Assembly: GCA_013698385.1 (NCBI GenBank)
Contig: JACCVB010000141.1
Span: 1 to 8,450, forward strand
Reading direction: 5' to 3'
DNA length: 8,450 bases
From: Chloroflexota bacterium
GTDB taxonomy: Bacteria; Chloroflexota; Limnocylindria; Limnocylindrales; CSP1-4
Shown: positions 1 to 7,384 of the stretch, one piece after another
Position numbering within the stretch: the stretch's first letter is position 1
Layout: the number at the start of each line of letters is the position of its first letter
Made by a program: the position numbers and the translations under genes
The notes under the pieces: generated by a model
Told to the model about the DNA's origin: nothing
What the model saw: the letters and a program-made list of their open reading frames with translations, nothing else
Databases searched by the model: none

Positions 1-519
1 GCGGCCCTGGCCGGGCTCCGGCTGCCGCTCCAGAGCCACCCGCTCCAGGCCCTCGTGTCCGAACTGCTGGAGCCGGTCCACCCGACCGTCGTCATGTCGA
101 ACGCGGTGCACGTCTACGTCAGTCAGGCGCACAAGGGCGAGCTGGTCATGGGCGCCGGCATCGACAGCTACAACGGCTACGCCCAGCGCGGCGCGTTCCA
201 CATCATCGAACACCAGATGGCGGCCGCCCTGGAGCTCTTCCCGATCTTTGCCCGCGCGCACGTCATCCGGACGTGGGGCGGGATCGTGGACGTGTCACCC
301 GACGCCTCGCCGATCATCTCGAAGACGCCCGTGGATGGCCTGTATCTCGACTGCGGGTGGGGGACCGGCGGGTTCAAGGCGACCCCGGCGAGTGGCTGGG
401 TCCTGGCCCACACCGTCGCCAACGACGAGCCCCACCCGCTGAACCGGCCGTTCGCACTGGAGCGCTTCGAGACCGGCGCCCTGATCGACGAGCACGGCGC
501 GGCGGCGGTCGCCCACTGA
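1..519 (+). CDS. soxB: Sarcosine oxidase beta subunit, C-terminal part (5' end outside window)
   Basis: The frame is open from the first base of the window to TGA at 517-519 and gives the last 172 residues; the family is usually about 400-415 long. SoxB is the catalytic flavoprotein subunit of heterotetrameric sarcosine oxidase: it oxidises sarcosine at FAD and passes electrons through covalently bound FMN to O2. The FMN-linking histidine and the N-terminal dinucleotide-binding motif lie upstream of the window. Visible family blocks are LPLQSHPLQALVSELLEP near the start, YVSQAHKGELVMGAGID, HMxAAxELFPIFARA-type helix, RTWGGIVDVSPDASPIISKTP, CGWGTGGFKATPASGW and a C-terminal ALIDEHGAAAVAH. The lysine of GTGGFK (residue 126 of the visible part) falls, from memory, about where an active-site lysine was reported in corynebacterial enzymes. 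The stop overlaps the soxD start by one base. Identity is nearly certain. Confidence 0.96.
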   Translation, partial: AALAGLRLPLQSHPLQALVSELLEPVHPTVVMSNAVHVYVSQAHKGELVMGAGIDSYNGYAQRGAFHIIEHQMAAALELFPIFARAHVIRTWGGIVDVSPDASPIISKTPVDGLYLDCGWGTGGFKATPASGWVLAHTVANDEPHPLNRPFALERFETGALIDEHGAAAVAH

Positions 520-770
520 TGCTGCTGGTCCCCTGTCCGCACTGCGGGCCGCGCGACGAGACCGAATTCAAGTACGGCGGTCAGGCCGGGATCGCGCACC
601 CGGCGGATCCGGAGTCGCTGACCGACGCCGAGTGGCTGGACTACCTGTTCCTGCGCGACAACCCGAAAGGCCCATGGCGAGAGCGCTGGGTCCACACCGC
701 CGGGTGCCGACGCTGGTTCGACGTCACCCGGGACACACTGACGAACGAGTTCGGGGATATCGGCGGGTGA
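519..770 (+). CDS. soxD: Sarcosine oxidase delta subunit (zinc-binding)
   Basis: An 83-residue protein starting at ATG 519-521, which shares one base with the soxB stop codon. SoxD is the small structural subunit of heterotetrameric sarcosine oxidase and carries a zinc ion. The expected ligands are present at the usual family positions: C6 and C9 in the N-terminal CPHCG motif, and H59 and C63 in WVHTAGCRRWF. Other family blocks are E16-F-K-Y-G-G, the W39-L-D-Y-L-F-L-R-D-N-P-K-G helix and turn, and the C-terminal VTRDTL segment. Length matches the family (about 80-100). The frame is open further upstream, but those codons are inside soxB and do not resemble SoxD, so the coupled ATG is preferred. 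No clear Shine-Dalgarno precedes it, which fits termination-reinitiation after soxB. Confidence 0.95.
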   Translation: MLLVPCPHCGPRDETEFKYGGQAGIAHPADPESLTDAEWLDYLFLRDNPKGPWRERWVHTAGCRRWFDVTRDTLTNEFGDIGG

Positions 771-3418
771 CGGGGTCGCGTCTGCCTGACGGCGGCACCG
801 GCATCGACCGCGGTGACCCACGGGCCTTTGATTTCGAAGGGACCGTGGTCAGCGGGTTTGCCGGCGATACCGTCGCGTCGGCCCTGCTGGCGAACGGCAT
901 CGATGTCGTCGGCCGGAGCATCTATCACGACCGGCCACGGGGCGTCTTCAGCGCCGGACCCGAGGAGCCGAACGCGCTCGTGCAGGTCCGTTGGGCCAGC
1001 GGGATCTCCGAACCGATGCTGCCGGCCACGACCGTCCCGGTCGAGGACGTCCTCGAGGTCCGGAACCTGGCTGGACGTGGGCGGCTGGAACCGGCGGAGC
1101 CGGGGACGGACACGGGTCGGTTCGATGCGCGATACGCCCCCTGCGAGGTGCGCGTGATCGGGGCCGGGGTGTCCGGTCGGCGCGCGGCTTCGAATGCGCG
1201 GACGGCGGACCCTGGGGCGCGCGTCCTGCTCATCGATTCGGATCCGGCCGCCGCCGGCGACGAGGTGCGGCGCGGCATGACGGCGCTCGGCATCTACGAC
1301 CACGGCTACGTGACCGCCGTGGAGCGGTGTCCGGCTCCCGCCACTGAGGGTCGCCTCTGGCACATCCGGGCCGGTCGGATCGTCATCGCGACCGGGGCCA
1401 CGGAGCGGCCGATCATCTTCGCCGACGATGATCGGCCCGGGGTCATGCTGGCCGGGGCCGCGGCGACGTACGTGGAGCGTTACGGCGTCCGCCCCGGCGA
1501 ACGGGCGGTCATCTTCACGAACAACGACACGACGGACGCCGTGACCGCCACGCTCCGGGGAGCCGGTACGGAGGTCGTTGCCATCGTGGATGCGCGGCGG
1601 GGCGACCTCATCGTCGGCACGATGGGAGACGACGCCGGCCGACTGACGGGCATCCGCATCACGCGCGCCCACGGCCGCCCTGACGCCGGTGCCGACGGCG
1701 ACGACCCGGAGACCATCGAGGCGGACCTCCTGCTCGTATCCGGCGGCTGGAACCCGAACGTCGCGCTCTGGGCCCACGCTCGGGGCACCCTCCGGTTCGA
1801 CGAGCGGATCGCGGCCTTCGTCCCGGACCGAGCCGGTCCGCACGGCCGGATCGAGGTCGTCGGTGCCGCCGCCGGCGAGGTCGAGGGGCTCGGCGACATC
1901 GGCCCGACCTGGGTCGTGCCGCCGCCCGGCCCGGCCACGGACGCCGCCTGGTCCACCCACTATGTCGACCTCGGTCGCGACTCGACCGTGCAGGACCTGC
2001 AGCGGGCGCTCGGCGCCGGCCTCGAATCGATCGAGCACGTCAAGCGCTACACGACGATCGGGACCGGGATCGACCAGGGCCGGACATCGGGCGTGGTCAC
2101 GAGCGCCATCGCCGCCGCGATCCTCGGCCAGGATGTCGGCGCGATCGGGGTGCCCACCTTCCGACCGCCGACCGTGCCGGTCAGCTTCGCTCAGCTTGCC
2201 GCGCGCAACCGGGGCGCGCTGGCCGATCCGATCCGGGTCACCCCCAGCCATCCCTGGCACGAGGCGAACGGGGCCGTCTTCGAGGACGTCGGACAGTGGA
2301 AGCGTCCGCATCATTTTCCGCAGGCGGGCGAATCGGTCGACGACGCGGTGCTTCGCGAGTGTCGAGCGGCGCGCACCAGCGTGGCCATGATGGATGCCAC
2401 GACCCTCGGCAAGATCGACCTGCAGGGCCCGGACGTCGGTGCCTTCCTGGACCGCGTCTATACGAACACGTTCTCCAGCCTCAAGGTGGGATCGTGCCGC
2501 TACGGGCTGATGTGCCGGGCGGACGGGATGGTCTTCGACGACGGGGTCACGTCGCGCCTGGCCGACGATCGATTCCACATGACCACGACGACGGGCAACG
2601 CGGCGGCCGTCCTCGACCACCTCGAGGAGTGGCTCCAGACCGAGTGGCCGGACCTGCGCGTCCATGCCACGAGCGTCACGGAGCAGTGGGCGACCGTGGC
2701 GGTCGTGGGTCCGCGCAGCCGGGACGTCGTCGCGGCACTGGCCCCGTCGCTCGATGTCTCGGATGCCGCCTTCCCATTCATGACCTGGCGCGATGCGGTC
2801 ATCGCGGGGACCCTTGGCCGGGCGTTCCGCATCTCGTTCTCCGGGGAGCTCGCCTACGAGCTGAACGTGCCGACCTGGCACGGGCTGGCGCTCTGGGAAG
2901 CCGTTCTGGCGGCCGGCGCGACGTTCGGGATCACGCCGTACGGCACCCAGGCGATGCACGTCCTGCGGGCCGAGAAGGGCTACCCGATCATCGGCCAGGA
3001 GACGGACGGCACGGTCACCCCGCAGGATCTCGGGATGGCCTGGGCCGTCTCGACCAAGAAGGACTTCATCGGCCGGCGCTCGCACCGCCGCCTGGATGCG
3101 CAGCGACCCGACCGGAAGCAACTCGTCGGTCTTCTGCCGACGGACCCCCGGATCGTCCTGCCGGAGGGCACCCAGCTCGTCGCGCCCGACGCCGACCTCA
3201 GGGTCACGCCCGTGCCCATGCTCGGCCACGTGACCTCCTCGTATGACAGCGCGGCGCTGGGTCGCTCGTTCGCCCTGGCACTGGTCAAGGGTGGTCGCGA
3301 GCGGATCGGTCAGACCGTCCTCGCCCCGCTGATCGATCGCGTCGTGGAGGCCGTCATCGCCGACTCCGTCCTGTTCGACCCGGAGAACCGTCGCCGCGAC
3401 GGCGAGCCGCAGCCATGA
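767..3418 (+). CDS. soxA: Sarcosine oxidase alpha subunit, with shortened dinucleotide-binding half
   Basis: GTG at 767-769 overlaps the soxD stop (GTGA) and gives 883 residues; characterised SoxA proteins are about 960-1000. This subunit binds NAD+ and tetrahydrofolate and receives the methyl-derived carbon from sarcosine as 5,10-methylene-THF. In order: an N-terminal Fer2_4-like domain without cluster cysteines (about 1-95, with GDTVASALLANG and RPRG); a Rossmann GAGVSG at 132-137; ATG at 208-210 followed by ERPIIF and RPGVMLAG; SGGWNP; KRYTTIG around Y428; then the aminomethyltransferase-like folate half from about 505 (W511-KRP, D543-ATTLGKIDLQGPD, H604-MTTTTG, FSGE694-LAYE, LRAEKGYPIIGQETDGT, RKQLVGL, MLGHVTSSY). 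The folate half is complete. The first half lacks several blocks found in relatives, without a frameshift. An earlier in-frame ATG at 632 lies inside soxD and would add 45 non-homologous residues, so it is not used. Confidence 0.93.
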   Translation: MTGSRLPDGGTGIDRGDPRAFDFEGTVVSGFAGDTVASALLANGIDVVGRSIYHDRPRGVFSAGPEEPNALVQVRWASGISEPMLPATTVPVEDVLEVRNLAGRGRLEPAEPGTDTGRFDARYAPCEVRVIGAGVSGRRAASNARTADPGARVLLIDSDPAAAGDEVRRGMTALGIYDHGYVTAVERCPAPATEGRLWHIRAGRIVIATGATERPIIFADDDRPGVMLAGAAATYVERYGVRPGERAVIFTNNDTTDAVTATLRGAGTEVVAIVDARRGDLIVGTMGDDAGRLTGIRITRAHGRPDAGADGDDPETIEADLLLVSGGWNPNVALWAHARGTLRFDERIAAFVPDRAGPHGRIEVVGAAAGEVEGLGDIGPTWVVPPPGPATDAAWSTHYVDLGRDSTVQDLQRALGAGLESIEHVKRYTTIGTGIDQGRTSGVVTSAIAAAILGQDVGAIGVPTFRPPTVPVSFAQLAARNRGALADPIRVTPSHPWHEANGAVFEDVGQWKRPHHFPQAGESVDDAVLRECRAARTSVAMMDATTLGKIDLQGPDVGAFLDRVYTNTFSSLKVGSCRYGLMCRADGMVFDDGVTSRLADDRFHMTTTTGNAAAVLDHLEEWLQTEWPDLRVHATSVTEQWATVAVVGPRSRDVVAALAPSLDVSDAAFPFMTWRDAVIAGTLGRAFRISFSGELAYELNVPTWHGLALWEAVLAAGATFGITPYGTQAMHVLRAEKGYPIIGQETDGTVTPQDLGMAWAVSTKKDFIGRRSHRRLDAQRPDRKQLVGLLPTDPRIVLPEGTQLVAPDADLRVTPVPMLGHVTSSYDSAALGRSFALALVKGGRERIGQTVLAPLIDRVVEAVIADSVLFDPENRRRDGEPQP

Positions 3419-4008
3419 CCGACAGCGGACTTCGGGCACGTTCGCCGCTCGAAGGCGCGACCCTCGCGATCGACTCGACCAGCACGCTCGGGATCCGCGA
3501 ATTGCCGTTCCTGGTCCAGGTCGGCCTCCGGGCGGATCCCGCCGACGAGCCGTTGATGTCGCGGTTGACGACGGTCCTCGGCGCTCGCCCGCCGACCGAC
3601 CCGAACACCACCTCCATCTCCGAGGACGGCACCAACCAGGTCCTGTGGCTGGGGCCCGATGAGTGGCTCGTGCTGGGCGAGCCCGGCACCGCGGGCGCCC
3701 TCGAGTCGAAGTTGCGCTCGGCGCTCGATGCGGCCGCGGGCGCCGTGGTCGACCTGTCGGCCAATCGAACGGCGATCTCGGTCAGCGGTCCGCGAGCCCG
3801 CGAGTCGCTGGCCTTTGGCTGCGCGATCGACCTGGAACCGCCCGCGTTCGGACCGGGCCGCTGCGCCCAGACCCTGCTGGCCCGAGCCAACGTGATCATC
3901 GTGCCGGTCGGACCCGCGGATGAACCGGCGTTCCGGATCCTGGTCCGACCGTCCTTCGCCGGCTATCTGGCCACCTGGCTGGTCGATGCTGCGGTCGGGC
4001 TCGACTGA
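3415..4008 (+). CDS. soxG: Sarcosine oxidase gamma subunit
   Basis: A 197-residue protein whose ATG (3415-3417) overlaps the soxA TGA by four bases. SoxG is the fourth subunit of heterotetrameric sarcosine oxidase, distantly related to the GcvT/YgfZ folate-binding fold, and helps assemble the complex. Family features are an N-terminal RSPLEG segment, RELPFLVQVGLR, the LGPDEWLVLGEPG block at about 79-91, VVDLSANRTAISVSGPRARESL at about 111-132, G135-C136 followed by IDL, and a PPAFGPGRCAQTLLARANV segment at about 142-160. Length is typical (about 180-210). No convincing ribosome binding site precedes it, so it is probably translated by coupling to soxA. It is the last sox gene visible; 112 nt separate it from the next gene. 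Confidence 0.93.
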   Translation: MTDSGLRARSPLEGATLAIDSTSTLGIRELPFLVQVGLRADPADEPLMSRLTTVLGARPPTDPNTTSISEDGTNQVLWLGPDEWLVLGEPGTAGALESKLRSALDAAAGAVVDLSANRTAISVSGPRARESLAFGCAIDLEPPAFGPGRCAQTLLARANVIIVPVGPADEPAFRILVRPSFAGYLATWLVDAAVGLD

Positions 4009-4109
4009 GCGAGTTCCCGTGGTGCAGGCGCCGCCGCGCCGGCCCACCTTGCGCCGATGTGCGATGGTTCGCTCGGCTCGGCCTCGATCCACGCGGCCGA
4101 TACCCGTTC

Positions 4110-4115
4110 AAGGAG
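4110..4115 (+). promoter_or_regulatory. Strong Shine-Dalgarno (AAGGAG) that fixes a GTG start
   Basis: AAGGAG lies 5 nt before GTG at 4121. It is one of the two best ribosome binding sites in the window and decides the start of the 114-residue protein against longer in-frame options that would run back into soxG. It also suggests that this gene is translated independently of soxG. Confidence 0.8.
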
Positions 4116-4120
4116 AGCCA

Positions 4121-4465
4121 GTGCGCAAACGAAAAGTGACGTACCCGCCGGCCAAGACCGCCAACCGCCCGGCGCCCGCTTCCGGGCTGCCCACCGACCC
4201 GCCCTACGTGCGACCGACCGTCGCCACGATCGACCTGACCGCCGGCAAGGGCCGCGCCGGCCTGACCGTCGGTGGACGCGTGCGCATCGCCGGCAGCGGC
4301 CTGTTCTCGGGTGAGATCGCCGTGATCGAGAAGCTCGTGACGGGCGTCATCCCCGCCGCCGTCGTGCGAACCGAGGCCGGCAAGACCCGCCAGGTCCGGA
4401 CCATCGACCTCGAGCCCGTCGGACCGACTGCGCCGCCGCAGGCCGCCGCCTCCGCGGAGGCCTGA
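4121..4465 (+). CDS. Small conserved-looking protein of unknown function, possible KOW/SH3-like barrel
   Basis: A 114-residue protein from GTG 4121, supported by the AAGGAG site 5 nt upstream. I do not recognise a named family. The N-terminus (1-35) is basic and proline-rich (VRKRKVTYPPAKT, then many P residues) and probably flexible. The core (about 48-100) alternates beta-strand-like stretches with glycine turns: LTVGGRVRIAG, SGLFSGEIAVIEKLV, IPAAVVRTEAGKTRQV, RTIDLEPV. The V-x-G-x-x-V-x-I followed by F-S-G-E-I-A-V-I-E-K pattern resembles KOW-type small barrels (for example, ribosomal L24 or NusG C-terminal domains), which bind RNA or protein; this is inference only. The tail is alanine and proline-rich. 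There is no cysteine, signal peptide or membrane segment. The LuxR-type regulator gene starts 12 nt downstream, so co-transcription is likely. That it is a real gene is well supported; its role is unknown. Confidence 0.8.
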   Translation: MRKRKVTYPPAKTANRPAPASGLPTDPPYVRPTVATIDLTAGKGRAGLTVGGRVRIAGSGLFSGEIAVIEKLVTGVIPAAVVRTEAGKTRQVRTIDLEPVGPTAPPQAAASAEA

Positions 4466-4477
4466 CGACCGCCTGAC

Positions 4478-7297
4478 ATGATCGGGACCCTGGTCGGTCG
4501 AACCGCCGAGATGGCTGCTCTCGGGGACGTGGCCGGGGTCGCCGCGGCCACAGGTCGACCGGCGGTCGGCCTCGTGATCGGTGCTGCTGGGCTCGGCAAG
4601 AGTCGCCTCCTCCGCGAGATCGGCGATACCGTCGAGGCCGACCTTCGGATCAGCCTGGTCGGCTACGAACCGGAGCAGTCGGTGCCGCTCGCTGCAGCTC
4701 GCCCGCTCCTGTCGGCGGTCCAGCGTGACCGTGACGAACTCGAGGGCGGACCCGAGCCGTCCTGGCTCGAACCCGTCCGCCTGTTCGAGGCGACCCACCA
4801 GGCGATCCGTGGCGCGGGTCGGGTCCTGCTGACACTGGACGATCTCCAGTGGATGGACGGCACGTCGGTCGCGCTGTGCCACTACCTGCTGCGTGCCGCG
4901 GAGCACGAGTCCGGAACGTTGACCATGATGGCAGCCGGGCGCCCGACTCCGACCGTCGCCGACATCGCGGCCTCTTTCGCACGCCGGATCACGGACCCGA
5001 CTCGCTTCGTCCAGCTTGAGCTGGATCCCCTGGAACAGGCCGCCGGGATGGAACTCGTCCGTTTGCTCCTGCCCGGCGTGGACCCGGAACGCGCCGCCGA
5101 GCTCTGGGCGATCGCCGGCGGCTCCCCGTTCTGGATCGCGACGATGGCGCGCTCTGGCCTCGACAGCATCCGGGGGTCGACCGCCGCGCGCCTTCGCCAG
5201 CTGGATCCGGATGCGGCGCTCGTCCTGGCGCTCCTGGCTGTCAGCGCACGACCCTCCAGCGACCGCGATCTGGCGACACAGCTCGACTGGGCGCCGGATC
5301 GGCTGGCAAGCGCCGCAGGATCGCTCCGGGCGGCTGGCCTCATTTCGGGCGGGCCGCTGGCACGGCAGGTCGCCCACGACTTGATCCGAGCCGCGGTCGT
5401 ACGGGACATCCCGGACGAGCTCCGACCTCAGCTGCACCGCCATGTGGCGGCGAGCCTGGAGGCGCAGGCGACCGAGGATGTGAGCCTGCTCTGGACAGCC
5501 CTGGAGCATCGACGAGCAGCGGGGGACGACCCGCTGGCGCTGGCCGCGAGGATCGCCCGATCGCCGGGCAGGCGTTGGTTGGGGGCGGATGGGCTGCGCG
5601 ACCTGTCTGCCATCGCCGACGGCGCCGATCGGCTCGACCCCGCGGCGATCGAGCTGGATCGGGGCATCGCCGAGATCGCGGCGGACCTCGGCGATCACGG
5701 TACCGCGCTGGATCATTTCGCTCGAGCGTCCGAGCGCCACCCCGAACGGGCCGCGCAGGCGCACATGGCGCTCGGGGCGGCGCGCGCGGCCCACGCGCTG
5801 GGGCTGATCACGGAAACCCGGGCATACCTGGATCGTGCCCGCCGGGTCTCCGACGTTCCGTGGGTCGTGATCGAAGCCATGGCGGTCGAAGCCGAGATCC
5901 TGTTATGGAGCGAGCACCGGACGACGGACGGGCTGTCGCTCGGCCGTGCCGCAGCCGAGGTGGCCCGCGAGGCGGTGGCCGACGGTGACGTCACGCCCGC
6001 CGAGCGGACTCGTCTCGTGCACGCGTACCTCGGCGCGCTCGAGGCGGCCTTTGATGGTGCCCTGCAGACCGACGACCTGACCGAACTGGACCGCATCGCC
6101 GACGAGATGATCGAGATCGCCCCCACCGCAGGGACCGAGGCCTACCTGCGGGCGCTCCACAACGGTGGGGTCGCGACGCGTCATCTGGGCCGGTTCCGAG
6201 ACGCGGCACGCCTCTATGGCGAGGCGTGGGCCGGAGCGCGAAAGCACGCCCTGCCGATCCTCGCGGTGGAGAGCGGGACCGGGGCCTTGAGCGCCCTCCT
6301 GCGTCTCGGACAGGTCGAAAAAGCCCGAGCCCTCGCGGCCGAAGTCGCCGCCCTGTACGACCGGCTCGGGCGACCCGCCATCCACCAGGTCCGCCCGATG
6401 CGGCCGATCCGCGAGGTGACCTTGTCGAGCGGCGACTGGCGGGTCGCCGTCGCCGAACTCGAGCAGGATCTGCTGGACGAGTCCGACCCGCACTACCGTC
6501 TGAGCACGTATCTGCTGCTGGCCGTCTGGTTGTCCAGGATCGACCGCGTGGCGATGGCGGACGAGGTGGAGCGAAACCTCGCGGGAGGACAGCGAGACGC
6601 CGCCGCGGCGGGTTGTCCGCGGTGCGCCGCAGAATTCGGGTTGCGCGCCGCCGAGGCATCGGCCCGGATCGGCCGGTCGGAGGTCGGTTCCGGGGTCCCT
6701 CCGGCGTGGCGGGTGACTGCGACGGCCCGTCCCCTGGAACATGCCTACCTTCGCTGGATCGCCGGCCTCGAAGGAGGATCGTCGGACGCAGCGTTGGCCG
6801 ACCTGGCCGAGACCCTGACCGAACTGACCGCATTGGGCCTTCGGCTCGAGGCCGTCTGGTTGCGCATGGACCTCGCACGCGCGATGGAGCCGCGCGACGG
6901 CGCAGCGGCGATCGAGGGATACCGCACGGCGTCACGCGACGCGGGCGCGATGGGCGCGCTCACCCAGCAACGGCTCGCCGACCAGGAGCTGCGCCGACTC
7001 GGGGCGAGGACGTGGCGGCGCCATGGTCCAGCTGCAAAGGGCATCGGCACCGGCCCGAGTGGCACGCCGAACGCCGACGTCTCCGTGCTCTCCGAGCGTG
7101 AACTCGAGATCGCCGGTGCGGTGGCGGCGGGCCACAGCAATCCGGAGATCGCCGCCCGACTCTTCCTGTCGCGACGGACGGTCGAACACCACGTGTCCAC
7201 GATCCTGCGCAAGCTCGACCTCCGGAACCGGACGGAACTGGCCGCGATCGATGCCCTCCGAGCGATGGAGACCCGGCCGCAGTCTCTGGGCGATTAG
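4478..7297 (+). CDS. Large ATPase-type LuxR-family transcriptional regulator (LAL/MalT-like architecture)
   Basis: A 939-residue protein from ATG 4478 to TAG 7295-7297. It begins IGTLVGRTAEMAALGD, the usual N-terminus of AAA_16-type regulators (a grip on an LVGR motif), which supports the start. Walker A is GAAGLGKS at 35-42 with K41; Walker B is LLTLDD with D121-D122 followed by LQWMD. A winged-helix-like stretch lies at about 230-330. Residues about 350-860 are alanine and leucine-rich helices of TPR-like character, the usual ligand or partner-sensing region, and include C713-P-R-C716. The C-terminus is a LuxR helix-turn-helix at about 871-928 (LSERELEIAGAVAAGHSNPEIAARLFLSxRTVEHHV, ILRKLDLRNRTELAAI). 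Such proteins are thought to use nucleotide-dependent self-association, triggered by an inducer, to activate promoters. The inducer and targets are unknown. A GGAGG at 4456-4460 is 17 nt from the ATG, too far to be ideal, so reinitiation from the upstream gene is possible. Confidence 0.92.
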   Translation: MIGTLVGRTAEMAALGDVAGVAAATGRPAVGLVIGAAGLGKSRLLREIGDTVEADLRISLVGYEPEQSVPLAAARPLLSAVQRDRDELEGGPEPSWLEPVRLFEATHQAIRGAGRVLLTLDDLQWMDGTSVALCHYLLRAAEHESGTLTMMAAGRPTPTVADIAASFARRITDPTRFVQLELDPLEQAAGMELVRLLLPGVDPERAAELWAIAGGSPFWIATMARSGLDSIRGSTAARLRQLDPDAALVLALLAVSARPSSDRDLATQLDWAPDRLASAAGSLRAAGLISGGPLARQVAHDLIRAAVVRDIPDELRPQLHRHVAASLEAQATEDVSLLWTALEHRRAAGDDPLALAARIARSPGRRWLGADGLRDLSAIADGADRLDPAAIELDRGIAEIAADLGDHGTALDHFARASERHPERAAQAHMALGAARAAHALGLITETRAYLDRARRVSDVPWVVIEAMAVEAEILLWSEHRTTDGLSLGRAAAEVAREAVADGDVTPAERTRLVHAYLGALEAAFDGALQTDDLTELDRIADEMIEIAPTAGTEAYLRALHNGGVATRHLGRFRDAARLYGEAWAGARKHALPILAVESGTGALSALLRLGQVEKARALAAEVAALYDRLGRPAIHQVRPMRPIREVTLSSGDWRVAVAELEQDLLDESDPHYRLSTYLLLAVWLSRIDRVAMADEVERNLAGGQRDAAAAGCPRCAAEFGLRAAEASARIGRSEVGSGVPPAWRVTATARPLEHAYLRWIAGLEGGSSDAALADLAETLTELTALGLRLEAVWLRMDLARAMEPRDGAAAIEGYRTASRDAGAMGALTQQRLADQELRRLGARTWRRHGPAAKGIGTGPSGTPNADVSVLSERELEIAGAVAAGHSNPEIAARLFLSRRTVEHHVSTILRKLDLRNRTELAAIDALRAMETRPQSLGD

Positions 7298-7308
7298 GTG
7301 AACTCACC
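7297..7308. promoter_or_regulatory. Perfect short inverted repeat, candidate operator
   Basis: GGTGA-AC-TCACC: two perfectly complementary 5-bp arms separated by 2 nt, starting on the last base of the regulator's stop codon and lying about 26 nt upstream of a possible -10 box. Two-fold symmetric sites of this size are typical of dimeric helix-turn-helix binding, so autoregulation or control of the two small downstream genes by the LuxR-type protein is conceivable. A 12-bp symmetric site can arise by chance, so this remains a candidate. Confidence 0.3.
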
Positions 7309-7310
7309 GA

Positions 7311-7339
7311 TGAACCGTCACTGACCGGCTGCCTACATT
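7311..7339 (+). promoter_or_regulatory. Weak sigma-70-type promoter candidate upstream of the small genes
   Basis: TACATT at 7334-7339 is a fair -10 box, with the otherwise GC-rich sequence locally A/T-richer. A poor -35 candidate, TGAACC at 7311-7316, sits 17 nt upstream and matches TTGACA at about three of six positions. A start site would fall near 7346-7349, before the likely GTG at 7385. If it works, it would drive both small genes separately from the regulator and may depend on an activator because the -35 is weak. Confidence 0.25.
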
Positions 7340-7384
7340 CGATCGGTCGTGCGGCAGGCACGGATCGCATGGAAAGGGATCGGC

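Noticed and set aside
632..766. Earlier in-frame ATG for soxA
   Set aside because: The added 45 residues overlap soxD in another frame and do not resemble the SoxA N-terminus, whereas the GTG at 767 gives the expected beginning and a GTGA overlap.
641..3439. Long minus-strand open frame opposite soxA
   Set aside because: It mirrors soxA codon bias in a GC-rich genome. Its translation is arginine, glycine and aspartate-rich with no recognisable domain, while the plus strand is a clear SoxA.
4027..4040. Hairpin GGCGC-CGCC-GCGCC after soxG as a terminator
   Set aside because: Only a 5-bp stem, no T-run, and such GC hairpins are frequent by chance at this base composition.
4009..4120. Promoter between soxG and the 114-residue protein
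   Set aside because: A TTGCGC hexamer at 4049-4054 has no usable -10 box at the proper spacing, so no promoter could be supported in this 112-nt gap.
3896..5794. Long minus-strand open frame across soxG and the regulator gene
   Set aside because: It crosses three well-supported plus-strand genes and has no family resemblance; typical GC-rich shadow.
7349..7384. Longer GTG start for the small cytosolic protein
   Set aside because: There is no ribosome binding site before 7349; GTG 7385 has AAAGGGA at good spacing. A leaderless start at 7349 cannot be fully excluded.
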